Source: Diphasiastrum complanatum
Taxonomy: Eukaryota; Streptophyta; Lycopodiopsida; Lycopodiales; Lycopodiaceae
Length of the DNA: 64,000 bases
Assembly (NCBI GenBank): GCA_029204225.1
Contig: CM055106.1
Span: 50,289,325 to 50,353,324 of the forward strand
Reading direction: 5' to 3'
Part shown: positions 10,153 to 22,707 of the stretch, in pieces
Layout: every line of letters starts with the position of its first letter
Position numbering within the stretch: the stretch's first letter is position 1
Made by a program: the position numbers and the translations under genes
Notes under the pieces: generated by a model
Database searches by the model: none
Told to the model about the DNA's origin: nothing
The model's input: only the letters and a program-made list of their open reading frames with translations

Positions 10153-11872
10153 CTTTTACACACACACAACGTATTAGCTCCAAAATAAAGTTTAAATTCT
10201 TTGCTTTGGTGCATAAGAGATGGGGTTTGATGTGTCTTGAGTCTATGGAGGAAATTTAGAACACACCTTAGACGGGGGGTGGGCCTCGAAGCGAGCTTGC
10301 ACAAGCGAGCTTCTTGTCATTTCTGAGCGAGCTTTTCATCATTTGCATTTATTAAATTTTCTCTAGTATCTATCTTGCTATCTATCATGTTTGTGCACAT
10401 TTTCTCTAATCCATACTCTTATATGTTGATGGAGTGGTTATATTCATACTAAATATTCCAAAAGCTTTTAATTGAGAGTCATCAAAAACAATATCAATAA
10501 GCAACATCTTCCAGTGGCAATATCTTTCAAATCTTACATGAAATATCACATTGAAAAGATTACAGAGACCTTCAAAGAGGCAAGTGACAATCAAAGAATA
10601 GATGCATTTAAATTGATGTTTTTTCTTAGCATTTTAATGTAAAAGCATATTATTGGAGTATGAATATGTGTGGCCAAGTTGCAAATAATACAAAGTGGTA
10701 ACCATAATAAATATGCATGCACTTACAAGAGAAATATGCATCATAATAAATATGCATGTGTAGGGATGTAGATTTAGTCGGTGAGCAGCCCTTCTGCCTG
10801 TCAAAGAGGGTTAGAACACTTGAATAGGAGCCTAACTATGCTAAGATGCTACTTTTAGTTGATCTCTACTTTTTCCCTTAACTCTACTCACCTTTAAGAC
10901 TACTCCCACTAACTCTACTCCTCTAAACTAACATTCAACATGATTTTGGGTGAAATGGGAAGAGAAGAATAGAAAAGATAGAGAGGCAAAGAGAGGGAGA
11001 GAGAGTGTGTGTGTGGAGAGGGAGTAGAGGAAGAGAGAGTAAGAGTGAGAGTGGAGGTTAGCTCACTTGCTCATTTTACTTGCTAAAGGAAAAACATAAC
11101 TACTATGGAAACCAAGAAAGCATGAACTTGGAAGCAAATAGAAAGCAACAATAGCAATGGCAAGCATTGAATAGCAAATGAGGATGTTTCTCTTCCAAAA
11201 ATGGTAGAGTTTCCTCCTTCTCATTAAGCATGGAAATATGGTACAAGATGTGTTTTTTTATCAATGGGAAAGGCCCTTGCCCCAAAATCCTATTGGCCAC
11301 TTCTAAAAATATGTGAACTGATCTTAACCATCCATCTTGGACTCAATTTAATCCAAGGGTCTTAAAAAAGTACATTGGAATTCACATGATACATGTGAGT
11401 CTCAATTTGGACCCAATTTTGAAAGTTTAAGACAGTTTATTAACTTGACATTGTGGTCTCAAGTTTTATTTTATTAGCACTAAGGCCCAAGTTTTTTATT
11501 CTATATACAACTTAGCTTGCGTGCCCATTGGGCCATGGGCTTATACGCGAGGATGTCACGACCCTCGCAACTATTTCTACTTCTGATTTTATTTATTTAC
11601 AGTATGTTGGGAATACCCCCAACAGGACCCATGGCCTGAAGTAGTGCCGGTCCCTCGGCACTCTGCCGGTTTAGTAAAGGGTTCACTTGGTGCACGCGCC
11701 TCTGGTGGATGAGATATCCAGTGACGTCTTCCATGAAGTCCAATCTGGCTAGGTTCTTCTTGTTCTTCTGGGTACGAAAGGATTTATGTACACCTGGAAG
11801 CCAATCCTGGTCGATCTACTGCTGGAATCTGCTTGGCCAGGGATCGCCGAGTAATGCTGCTCTATAATACAC
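10153..11872. other. Mostly unassigned; purine-rich tract
   Basis: 10.97-11.06 kb is a GA-rich, GAGAG-dominated stretch without the LINE 3' module. No coding signal was recognised. 11.56-11.87 kb is GC-richer and is probably internal sequence of the gypsy piece that follows on the minus strand. Confidence 0.3.
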
Positions 11873-12364
11873 TCACGTCACTGGTAGTTGGTCTTCAACT
11901 TTTTCGGAGACCAGGGCGGTATTAAGATCAAAACAGATTGCTAGCAAAAAGTCGTCCCATTTGGTGGGGACCCCCATCAAAAATTCTAAGTCCCGGACGT
12001 ATGTTGCGACCGCACGGACTGTTGGATCTGGGCATGTGAGAAATTGTTGTGAAAACTGAACGAGAGCCCTCCTGGCGTCTACATCCATTTGTTTTAGGTA
12101 ATTTTCAATTTGCTTAGTAATCTCTATCTCTTCCTTTTGAGAGAACCTGTAAGGTTGTCTAGAGATAAGGTGACTACCTGGAATTAACTCGATCTTATGG
12201 TCAACCGATCTGGATGGTGGTATTCCATGAGGTAATTCTTTTAGAAATACATCTTTAAATTCAGACAGTATCTTATTCTTCTCAATTTGCTCCTGATCTA
12301 AGTCTACAAAGTTAAGAATCTTTGACAATTCACAACTACTTAGATGCATTTCAGATAAATCCAA
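11873..12364 (-). pseudogene. Ty3/gypsy pol fragment: protease-RT linker, fused to unknown sequence
   Basis: The N-terminal part reads ILSEFKDVFLKELPHGIPPS, RSVDHKIELIPGSHLISRQP, YRFSQKEEIEITKQIENYL. This is the hallmark entry to gypsy reverse transcriptase (F.DVF...LP.GlPP.R.vdH.I.L.pG..P...rpYR.s..e...i..qi..l). Past KQ it departs from RT at MDVDARRALVQF and continues about 70 residues that I do not recognise, so RT palm and catalytic YxDD are missing. The frame stays open across the junction. Confidence 0.7.
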
Positions 12365-12599
12365 AATTGGCTTAGCAAATACTGTGAATCAAAAATTTCC
12401 ATTACATTAGCAAATGAACTCATCCCAGATGGATGTACAAATTTGTCTTCTCTTGTAATCCAAGCAGCTGCCTACTGTTGAACAACTTTTTAGTTGTTTC
12501 CACTTTCGCAAGGACCGCATCCAATCCAAGCTACTTAGCCAGATTGTGGAATCCTTCATGGAGTTTCCTAGCCCCTCTGTAGTGCCATACAACTGGCAT
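12365..12599. other. Junction sequence between gypsy and copia remnants
   Basis: No clear coding. A copia-type C-terminal integrase could have decayed here. Confidence 0.3.
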
Positions 12600-14043
12600 A
12601 CTTTCCTTTTGCACGAGCTAGTTTATTTGTCCTATGATCTAGCTTCTTCCTAAGTTGTTTAGGAATGTGAACAAAACATACACAACCAAAATTTTTTAAA
12701 TGGCTGACACTAGGCTTGTGTCCATGCATATTTCATAAAGAGTTTTGTTGTTGACGGCTTTACTGCTGGATCTGTTCTATAAGTAACAGGCTGTGGTAGT
12801 AGCTTCTACCCAAAACTTCGCAGGTAGGTGCGCTTGGTGTGACATGGATCTGGTTCAGTTGAGAAGTGTTCGATTCTTCCTTTCTGCAATTCCATTCTGT
12901 TGAGGAGAAGTTGTGAACTATCTTCGAATGCCATGTTTAGCCAAGTAGTCGGACATCTCGTTAGAGAGGTATTCACTGCAACCATCTATTCGGAGAGCTT
13001 TCACTTTTGTAGACGTTTGTGTCTCAGCCATGGCCTTGAATATTTTGAAGCATTCAAAGGCTTCTGATTTGTGCTTAAAGAACATGACTATAGACCATCT
13101 AGAATAATCATCTATAAAAGTGATAAAATAAATTGCAACTCCTAAGGATGGAGTTGACGTTGGACCACAAAGATTGCTATGTACAAGATCTAATACATGC
13201 TTTGTTTGGACAGAATGTGATTTGGGAAACTTGCTTCTAGAGTGTTTGCCATAGATGCAAGATTCATAGAAGAAAGATTTCCTATCCAATGAAGAAGAAA
13301 AATACAATCCATCAACTAGATTATTACAACGCATATAAGACTTGTATTAACGTGTCCGAATCGACTATGCCACAAAATAACATTATCGTGTACATTTTCT
13401 TGAGAGATACTAGCTAATGTAACTGAGCTAAAAAGTAGATATAGATTTCCAAGTACAGGGCCACAGACTTGTCTTTGATGGACAACAGTCTTTCTCCGCA
13501 TTTCTTCTTGAAGAAGATGACCGATTACCTTTTGAAGAGTGAGGTTGGGTTGTGTGGAGATCATCCAAATGTTCATACGACTTTGGAAGAGAAGAAAGCG
13601 AGGCCATAACGGCATCATCATCTTGAATAGCACATCCTACAACTACTAACTGATCCATTAAAGACTTAAAGCTGTTGATGTGATAATTGATGGCAGTAGA
13701 ATCAGTCATGCTAAGTGTGAAGGACTTCCTTCTAAGGTGTAATCTAGTGGTTACATCCAATGCTTGCTTAGAGTTTTGCATGTGGTAACATGGGATATTT
13801 GGGAGTCGGCCAGATTGAGTGTGATACATGCTAAGGCCTTCTGATCTTGATCTTCCATGCCTTTGCTTGATCACCATCTTCTAGTTTCAGGTCAAAACCT
13901 TCTACTACATCCCAAAGATCTCTATCTATCAACATCATCCGGAGATTTAACTTCCAGATGTAGAAGTTAGAACCATTGAACTTGCCAATGATTCTAGCCT
14001 CGTTGGATGATGTCTAAGATGAAGAGTTACCAATACGAGACAT
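12600..14043 (-). pseudogene. Ty1/copia gag to integrase (multiple frame breaks)
   Basis: Starting near 14043 the minus strand gives a gag start (GKFNGSNFYIWKLNLRMMLI, DRDLWDVVEG), then HINSFKSLMDQLVVVGCAI and MASLSSLPKSYEHLD of gag (13877-13428). Integrase follows: LWHSRFGHVNTS, CIYGKHSRSKFPKS, VHSNLCGPTSTPSLG, YFITFIDDYSRWSIVMFFKH (catalytic Asp in the TFIDDYSR context), then LRIDGCSEYLSNE where the family has LRxDxGxEyxs. The tail HIPKQLRKKLDHRTNK continues to about 12.6 kb. There are stops and frame changes between gag and integrase and no protease DSGA motif, so an internal deletion is likely. Both LTRs are missing and RT is missing. Confidence 0.8.
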
Positions 14044-14254
14044 GTTAATAGTAGTACAAATAGAACAAACTTAATCTCTCAGTTTATTTGAGCAAAGCTT
14101 TGTTAGCTGATATTTTTGCACGAAAAAATGGGCTATGTTTAAAGCAATTTTCACAATTTTGTAAAAAATCGCCAAGTAAAACCCGACTATTAATGGTAAA
14201 ATCGGCACAAAGTTGCCTATAGATAGATGTCCCAACCCGTCCAAAATGTGGCTA

Positions 14255-15493
14255 GTGTTGGATTTATTTCCTCTATTCTCCTAAATCCTATTTTAATCTG
14301 GCTCCATTCATGCTACATTTTTTTTACTCATGTTGTCACACAGTCTGCATATTTATATGTAAATTAAGACAGGCGAAAAACTCGACTGTCTGCATAAATA
14401 GAAGTAAATTTTCATAGGCGAAAAAGGCGAAAAACACGACACTGTGTTTTTACACGTGATTCGTAACAGGTGAAAAAGACGACACTGCCTTACAAAATGC
14501 CGAAGGTGCCCTAGGAAAAGCGAAGGCACCTTGTAAATCAAATCCTAAGGCATTTCGTCAGAGTGTCGCATTTTTCATCTTCACCAACGTTCATTTCAGC
14601 AAAGGCTGACGTCGTGGCCTTTTCACGCTCATCCCATGCAACGGCGCTAACAGATTTGACAACGACAACAGCCACCCACGATCTCCTACAGACAGCACAT
14701 CCACTTTGTACTGTCTTCATCTGCACACCTGTAAAATTGTGTATATATTGAATACCACTTGCGTATTCAGTGTGTGTGTAAAAATAATTGCATCAGAAGC
14801 TTATCAGAGATAGACGAAGTACATGCCTTGCGCATTGATTCTTTTGGACTGTCAGTAATAGGTTCATCCCCTTTTATAGATCGAATTAGCTTTGTAGAGC
14901 ATGCGGTTTCGTCTGCTATTGTGCTCCACAACATTATTGACATGTATATTTTGCCATACTTAATCTGATAACAGCTCTGTTGATCTGCGTTCTGATTTGT
15001 GTCAATATTGCTATGCTTTTTCCCTTTTTTGTCTGACTCTCTTGTTGCTCAATCTGGTAATCTGTTCTTAGCGAATTGTTATCAGTCTAGCTGTTGACGA
15101 CTAATATTTAGTCTTGCCTTTCGTGACTAATTTGCAACTGATTATCAGTCGAGCTCTATCTAGCTCTTCGTGAATCATTCACGACTAATAATTTTTCTAG
15201 CTGTTTGCGACTAATAATTTGTCTAGCTGTTCACGACAAATTATTCTTCTGATGTTTTGTTAATGTTTGGCTACGTAATCAGATCGACCTTGATTTCTAT
15301 CACTAATGTTCTGTTCGTTTCTAATAGGCGTAGTCATGCATAGGGAAAGAGTAATATAGCTCATTCCACTGCGCACGAACACTTTCTATTCAAGTTCGTT
15401 TCTTGTTCGATTTTCGAGTTCGCTTCTCTTCGTGTTCATTTTCTTTTCGAGCTATTTTTGTTTCTCGCCCTCACACACCCTCTTTCTCCAACA
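14255..15493 (+). repeat. Ty1/copia 5' LTR, 1.24 kb
   Basis: The stretch begins TGTTGGA and ends TCCAACA, a perfect 7-base terminal inversion, and is followed immediately by TGGTATCAGAGC at 15494-15505, the standard plant copia primer site complementary to initiator tRNA-Met. This fixes the right end exactly. Inside are scattered short repeats of the type CGACTAATAATTT and CTAGCTGTTCACGAC (15.09-15.24 kb). No 3' partner is present. Confidence 0.75.
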
Positions 15494-15505
15494 TGGTATC
15501 AGAGC
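15494..15505 (+). other. Primer binding site (initiator tRNA-Met)
   Basis: TGGTATCAGAGC directly after the LTR end. Confidence 0.85.
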
Positions 15506-15681
15506 TACTTTCGTAGCCTGATAAGCTTCCGCAGTACAAGACTCTACTAGCCGATAGAGTAATTGTGTTCTTGTTTTGTAATTCAGTGCCAGATTTTCAT
15601 ACTTAAGTCACTGATAGTTTTTTTTTCCTATCACTTAGACTAATCTTCCACATGGATTCCTAAGGGAAAGCCAGTCCTATC

Positions 15682-16251
15682 ATGGACAAGCTTGATGGAG
15701 CCAATTACCATCTGTGAAAATTTAAGATGAAAACTGTACTAATGGCTAAAGAATTGTATGACGTTGTTACAAGTGCAGAAGGGCAACCCGAAGCAGATGA
15801 CGCAGCAATCGCCAAATGGAAGTTGAAGGATGGAAAGGCTTTCGCGCTTACGGATACCCAGATCGGCCATGTATCCGAGGCCCAGAAATCGAAAGAAGTC
15901 TGGGACATCTTGAGCACACTATACAAAGTGTGAGATATAGCTTCCAAGCTACATCTCAAGAAGAAATTTTACTCCCTCAAGATGGCGAATGGTGATTCAC
16001 TGCAGAATCACATCAATCAATTCAAGAACCTGCTAAGGCAAATGGTCGTTGTCGGATCTGTTATAGATGATCAAGACGCAGTGATGCAACTACTTACAAG
16101 CTTGCCAAGCTCATTCGACAGCTGGGTGATGATCATCACGACACATCTAGAACTGTCTCTTTCGAGAGTCATTACTATGTTGTTGCAGGAAGACACACGG
16201 AGGAACAAAGCCTCAAGTTCCTCAGCTGATTCATGGCATTGGCATAATTAG
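15682..16251 (+). pseudogene. Ty1/copia gag with two in-frame stops
   Basis: The frame reads MDKLDGANYHL, stop, KFKMKTVLMAKELYDVV, GKAFALTDTQIGHVSEAQKS, KEVWDILSTLYKV, stop, LHLKKKFYSLKMANGDSLQN, HINQFKNLLRQMVVVGSVID, LTSLPSSFDSWVMIITT. This is UBN2-type copia gag beginning 177 bases after the primer site. The first stop (TGA) replaces the conserved Trp of NYxxWkfkm. The second (TGA) could be a CGA-to-TGA change. The element is lost after about 16.25 kb: no zinc knuckle, protease or pol follows. Confidence 0.8.
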
Positions 16252-17170
16252 CAATCCATGAAACTTAGCCATTCTCTTACTCCATTAAATGGTTATCATC
16301 ATCAAAAGTAGCGATAGTCAAAATGCCTTCCAATTTCTCATTTTTGTTGCTTTCCATGACTGCTCATAATTGAGGCTCAACCCCATGCATGTAGCACACC
16401 ACATTAGTCTTCTCAATCGGGAATTGAATACATTCAACTATTTTAGCAAACAACATATTATATTTCTCCGTTGTAGACATCTATTGAATGGAATATCATA
16501 ATTAACATTTTCCATGAAAAGAGTTCAATGGATTTTCTTGTCGACTAACAATTTATTTAACATGTTGTATTCCATCCAAAATTGCCAATACATAAGAGCA
16601 GGACCACGAAGGTACTTTTTCAATAAATCTAGATCATTATGCTAATATATGGAGAAATAAAGCTAATAACTCTCCACTATTGTTCAATCATAATAGGACT
16701 TGACTATCCATCAAACATAAATAGTGGAAAATCATAGTGGTTATAAGAAGCGCCATAGTGACTAGTATGTTGATGTCCAAAAGAGTTACTGATATTGCTA
16801 TTGTGATCAATATGTTGCACACAAGGTGGTGATTGTTTGTGTTGCCAATAGATTTCATGTAGTACAAACAGAGCTCACTTAATGAGTTGCAATGATGTTT
16901 TGATTAATGTAGATTTGGCTTGTCATTACTATTACTACTATAAAAACCACCACTTGTGTTAGCTTGAATAGATTGGCACAACTCATGATCCCTATATTTA
17001 TCAAAATCACTTTCATAACATTCCAAATAGTCACCCATATGAATCATGCTGCTCATATTGATCTGATTTACTATGATTGCTCCTCATACTGATCTGCATA
17101 GTCACAATATCATTGATTCTATTTGGATTGACAATAAATCTGCTTAACTTGTGAATCACCTCAAAAAAAA
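16252..17170 (-). other. Possible decayed minus-strand gag-like sequence
   Basis: The minus strand gives fragments such as EKTNVVCYMHGVEPQL and NEKLEGILTIATF, with many stops. The phrase resembles retroelement gag (a long 'fl.GL.p.i...v' motif) but the similarity is weak. A poly(A) run is at 17164-17178. Confidence 0.2.
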
Positions 17171-17449
17171 AAAAAAAATCCCATGATACCACAAAAACAA
17201 CAAACATTAGTAATGTCTATTTTTTATTGTGTCCTAAAAATATCCGAGTCATTAAGTAAAAGTTTGATCCAAATTGCCTCCTTAGTGGAATGGGTGGCAT
17301 CAACTTACTCAACTTCAGGTAAAGAGAGAATGATGGCCTTTTCCAATTGTTCTAAGATGTTGATCAAAATTTTATCCTAAGGATAAAATAAAGAAATAGT
17401 CAAAAGTTGATCAACATCACCTACCTCCTCAATATAAATTGATAAATCT

Positions 17450-18390
17450 CTAAAAAATTGTTGTTCCATGATTACCACTATAACATAGAGTTTTATGCTT
17501 GGTAGCTTGAACATATTTAAAAACTCTTTCAAACTCTTCCAATGAATTAATCCTAGATTTGATATATAATAGGCTAAGAGTGCTAATGGTGTAAGCTAGA
17601 TCTGGTCTAGTAAAAACCATAAAATACATAAGAGAACCAATTAATGAATGATAAGGGATATACATCATCTTATCAATCTCTTCAAATGTTTGAAGACACA
17701 TGTTTTGAAAGCTTTATACCAAGGTCCAATGGAGAATCAATGGGCTTACAATCGTGCATAGAAACTTTATCCTAAAATACTTTCCAAGTACATTTCTTGA
17801 CTTAGATAAATAAATTTCTTGGATCTATGAATTCCAAAAAAGTAGTGAGCAAGCCCAAAATGTAACATGTCAAATTCTTTTCACAATTGAAATTTGATTA
17901 AACATAGAAACTTTAAATCACTGTTTATAAGTAGTGCATCATTTACATATAAAACAATAATAACGTAAAAAGGGTCTTCAAACTTCTTGTAGACACTTCT
18001 ATTTGCTACATTTGCTAAAAATCGTAGATGTAAAAAATAAAAAATTAATTCTATGGAACCAAGCCCTACATGCCTATTTGAGCCCATATATGGCCTAATT
18101 TTGCAAACTTTGTGCTCTGAATTTGATTAAATAAAAAGTTTCAACTACTTTATATAAAAATTTTCATGAATAAAACCATTAAAAAATGCAATTTGAATAT
18201 CCATTTGATTCAATTCTAGATTTTCTATTACAACAATGGCAATAAGTGCTTTGATTGAGGTGACTTTAACTACTAGACTAGATGCCTCAAAGTTGTATTT
18301 TTTGAATTTGAGAAAACTCTATGGCCATCAATCCTTTTAGGAAGGTTAGTAAGAGTCCAAGTCTCATTTTTGGTTAGCTAATGTACTAGG
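17450..18390 (-). pseudogene. Ty1/copia reverse transcriptase remnant
   Basis: From right to left: KNETWTLTNLPKR, TSIKALIAIVVIENLELNQM, DIQIAFFNGFIHENFY, PYMGSNRHVGLGS (from sLyGLKqaPR.W), YVIIVLYVNDALLINSD where the family has YVDD, then MYIPYHSLIGSLMYFMVFTR, PDLAYTISTLSL. The order matches copia RT. The catalytic YVDD has become YVND, and several stops and shifts occur. It ends before RNase H. Confidence 0.8.
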
Positions 18391-20380
18391 CCTTTTCCAT
18401 TAATGTAAAGATTCAAGTATAAATCTTTAGAGAATATTTAATGGTGCATTTTATGATAATATGGATAAGCCTCATTCCAAAGTGTAAATATGACAAATTA
18501 AGTGAAGCCAAAAATTGATTGAAAGGCAAATTCAAGAGTCAAATTGCCACACTAAGAGAGTGAAAAGTAATATAGCTCTATGTTTGTTTTTGTTTTTATT
18601 CTTATGAGGAATAATTTTTTTATTAAAATATATCACATTGTTATGATCACCCAAAACTAGCACCGTTCGTAGGTTAATATGGTGTCAAAGTCTTATGTGC
18701 AATATTGAACATATAAATTAAGCACTCAATTTCATGCTTAAAAGTGCCTCAATTGGATCTAATTGCAATAGACAACCAAGCATGGTAATATGTAATTCCA
18801 TAAATTATAGCACAATACTCTCATTGATATTATCATGCAATAACAATATAACTTCATCTTTGTTATTAGAGTGAATATCTTTTTGATTTAGATCCAATCC
18901 CAATGATGGAAAGGTCCTAAAAGGGTTAATAACTTGCTATTTTTTGTTTTTCCCTTGAGGAAGCATGTTTTAGCTAGCCACTAGCAAACATTACCCTATC
19001 TTACAAAATTCAAGGTCTTCCCATAGTGTTGTAAAAAAGATGTCCCCCTTGAATTTGAATGTGGTTTGTTGAGAGCTTCATCTCATTAATTAGGCATCAT
19101 TCTTGAAACTCTAACTAATCTTACTTTGTAAAAGTCATCAATAACATACATATGTGGCAAACCTTTGATAAGCCTTTTGCTTCTTTTATTAGCTTAACAA
19201 TGAAAGGGAACTCTCCTAAAGCCATATAATGAGATATTTCTCCATACATTCATAGTTTTGTCGCATTTGGAACAACCTCGTTCCATATCCGATATGAAAC
19301 ACTTTTTGTATGGAATGTGGAGCAAGGTCCTACATTCCAGATGAAATACATGTTAGTTTTAAAATTGTAATTTTAAAAATATCCTTAAAAAAGATGGCAA
19401 ACAGTAAGCAATGGGATGGCACATAGTATTACAGCATTGTCCTTTGAACCATCTCCTTTTTGGTGCAGCATGAGGACTCGTGGGAGAGGTTTCAAATCAA
19501 TTGTCGATTGGCTTGTACAAATGCATTGCTAGTTGGCTAAGTCAGAGGCACTCACTATTTTGATTCATTCATTTCCAGTTTTTAATGTAACTGATGATTT
19601 CCTGAAGTCTTTAGCAATTAGGCATTGTGAAGTGCACTTGGACGCCGGGATAACATTCGTCTCCATTACCTTCCATAGTAGCCTGTACTGCAGCTTCAGG
19701 GTGAAGTTCATCTTTCAATTCTCAAGCACCCATTTTTGCAGAGCTTTGCTGTTGTCTAATTTTTCTCTCTTAAAAGGAAATTTATGTTCTTGGATTGCTG
19801 CCCTGCTGAGGACTTGAATATCTTCAGACAAGTATATTTAGAAAAGAACTTTTTTGAAACCGCAACGAGATGGCGTACATCTTATACCGTTCATAAGAGA
19901 CAACATCAACATGTTTCTTGGAATGATGCACCCAGGGCATGTCTGGATCCATTCATTTGAAATTTGAATCTGTACATTCTGAATCGACTTTGAGCACGTT
20001 TCAGAGATCATACTTACATTAGTTCAAGTTGCATCGATGCAGATCACATGACACATGAGTTGTATGTTGGCACGCCTGGAATGCATGACTTTAGCACCTA
20101 ATATTCACGTTGGTGTTTGTAAGTGATAAATGTTATGTTTCGAACATGCCTGAACGAAATTTAGAGGTAGGTTTGTTTTCTAATTTGGGCTCTATTGGTT
20201 AGGCCTGTTATTATTGCAAAGCTTTTTGAGATGTCTTTTCCTAGTGATGACAAATATTGCCAACGCTCTATTGGAAATTATGATGATAAGAGACATCCAA
20301 TATACAAATTATTAAAAAATTATGTGAATTTGACAAGCTACATTCCATTCTTTGATAGAGCATATTGCAAATGAAGAGAT
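18391..20380. other. Unassigned sequence
   Basis: AT-rich to 19.4 kb. A 94-codon plus-strand frame at 19533-19817 has no recognisable motif. No LTR ends seen. Confidence 0.25.
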
Positions 20381-20680
20381 TTTTGCTCCACTGGATTGGG
20401 GGGTATGTCATATCATGTTCATACATGTGCATCTAAATTCATAGTAGGATATGTGTTTGTGTAACAAGGTGAACAAAAGGTTGATCATCATATCTACTAT
20501 AGTGAAGTTTTGATTGATGTTGAGTTGAATTGTTCAACTATCGAATAGGAAGCTTTGGCAATGATTTTTGCTTTAACAAGAATTTCAAACATAATCTTTT
20601 GGTGATTAAGTTTTGCTTTTATGTAGTTTATTTGCTATTTATTGGTTGAATAGCTCAATGACTAGTGTTATTCTTGGAAT
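20381..20680 (+). pseudogene. Ty3/gypsy RNase H remnant
   Basis: The plus strand reads VGYVFV, stop, QGEQKVDHHIYYSEVLIDVE, LNCSTIE, stop, EALAMIFALTRISNIIF, that is the gypsy RNase H core (vLgQ......hpIyYaSr.L..aE.nYst.E.E.LAivfal.k.r.yl). Two stops and a damaged Asp-containing start make it inactive. Confidence 0.7.
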
Positions 20681-22518
20681 GTAACTTCAGATAAGGATAT
20701 AGCCCACCCAAGAGCAGACATTAGCAGATCCAATTTTATAATTACATAGAGAAGAAATTGGATAAGTACACGAATGATCGGAAGCTAAACGAATTATGCA
20801 CACATTTCAGTAGAAACATAGTTTTTAGGCATTGTTGAGATTATATTCAGCAGATATGAGCTGGAAGTTAACAGTTTTACCTTTGGTTTCCAATCCGCAC
20901 ATCCTACAATCCGCCAAGATTCTAATTTTGAGTTGGCCTCTTGATAGCACCCAGTTTGAAGTGTCAGCTTGTTGTAGCTTATTGGCATGGGGACAAGCCC
21001 ATTTTGCCAGTTCAACCTGATCTGACCAGAGGGCAACATGTCCCAATAGCACGACAGAAAATTTATGCATTTCTTGCTCATGAAAGTCTTTGGACTCGAA
21101 GCTCCCACATGTGCCAGCTTGGGGCCCCAAACCTCTCATACATTAAAAGGATCTTGTAGTTCTCCCACACATGCGAGCCGGTGGAACCAAATCTCTTGTA
21201 CCAGCACAAAAATCACTGTGGTCATTTCGTGCAAGCATGAATACGCCCAACCTGAGCCTTGTGGTGTCTATACATTGCAAGGGCATCTACTGAGCTGAGG
21301 CTTATATTGAGCTAGTCTGCTGGTCTAGCTGTTCTCAAGGAAAAGTTTGGCTAAATGGCAACTTACCTGGCTTCTCCTTTTCAAGGTAGTGATCAGTTAT
21401 TGGATGGATAAGATAGGATTTGAAGTGAGATTCCATCATGGCAGTTGAGCATTACTACCTTGATGTCCTGATAGCGTGTGCCAGGTCTCTGCTGATTGAC
21501 AGATACATCACATAGTAATTTGCGTTACGAAGATTCAAATCAACCCATTTTTTCTTGAGGTTTGAATCGTTGCATTGCAAAATGATTAGAGCAAACCCTA
21601 TTTTCTTCGAAAGATCTGAAAACCTGGGAAAATCAGATTTAAAAAACGAAAAAATTGAAAAGAATATTTGGATCCCGAATCAATTCAGATATTCGAATCG
21701 CGATTCACTGTTACTGCAAACATGTAGTTAAGAGAAGTAAACATAAGTTCTAGCAGACAACCCAGGCTTTCCAGTTTGAAGTTTATGAAATGAGAACAGG
21801 TGTACAGACATGGGCTTCAGTAAAATCGTAATATCAATTCTAGCTAGCTGCATTTAGGAATATGCCCTAAATTGCAAAATTCAAAGATACATATCGGATG
21901 ATGACTTCAAAATGCCAAATTCAAAGCAATGGTATAGGGACAAGGGTATAGGAACGTAAGCAGATGGATGAAAATCGAGTCCAATCATCGCATGTTTGAG
22001 TAAAAGCAGAATAAAGCATATTGAGAGACAGTCGAAGGTGACTACAACATAGTTGCTGCTATTACTACTTGACACATGCTACTGTAACTGCAACTCTTCA
22101 GCATTAAACCAGGATTCATGTCATAGCCACTCTGCTGACAGACTTCATAGATGCTTTGTAGCTCCAAAAACTGCTAGGGCAAGTGAGTCTGCATAAATCA
22201 TATCAACAAGTGGTCAGATCAACCATTTATTAATACAAATGAATGGTCTCTTAACTCACATATTTGATTACCTCAGTAGATTATAGACATACCTACATAT
22301 TCATAGAGCTCTCTTTGAAGCTTTAACGAAGAAGTCATTCACGTGACTTGTTTCCATCGCCGGGTTTCGACTTCCAAGCTGAACCTGAATTTTTAGGTAT
22401 GGCTCTTTTTTATATTCGATCAAGGCTGTCGATTTTGCTGCCATGAGAGTCCTGCAAAAAAGTTAACATCACTCTAGTCTGTTCAGGCAAAAGTGTAGAG
22501 ACTAAAAACGCTTAGTAC
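20681..22518. other. 3' flank of the FGT1/SBNO gene; unidentified GC-richer frames at 20.8-21.3 kb
   Basis: Overlapping open frames on both strands at 20794-21298 reflect a GC-richer patch rather than a gene I recognise. One minus frame contains RILADCRMCGLETKGKTVNF. The rest shows no coding signal. Downstream, non-coding transcript sequence of the FGT1/SBNO gene would lie in the right part. Confidence 0.3.
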
Positions 22519-22707
22519 CTATACATTTCCCTTCATGAGATTTTTCCTCTTGGGTGCGACAGCTTCATGGAAAAAGCCTGGGTGCCAGAAGAAACCTGCT
22601 AGGACTGCATCAATTGCTGAATTAGGAATGTGAAGCCCAACAATCCTTTGACATTCGGATGTTGTCTCCAATCGTACAACTCGTAGTCTCCTCTGACTAG
22701 TGCGACT
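22519..22707 (-). CDS. FGT1: FGT1/SBNO last exon N
   Basis: 189 bases including the stop. Encodes [20 protein letters not shown] and [18 protein letters not shown], then [18 protein letters not shown] to the stop. Family members end about 12 residues after the AVETVL/AIDAVL position, so the longer tail here is either lineage-specific or read through an unused donor at GCAG|GTTTCT. Acceptor GATTGCAG. Confidence 0.85.
   Translation of the reverse strand, partial: SRTSQRRLRVVRLETTSECQRIVGLHIPNSAIDAVLAGFFWHPGFFHEAVAPKRKNLMKGNV

Noticed and set aside
20794..21298. Five overlapping frames on both strands as a gene
   Set aside because: No motif I can name and no splice structure. Open frames here follow from the higher GC content.
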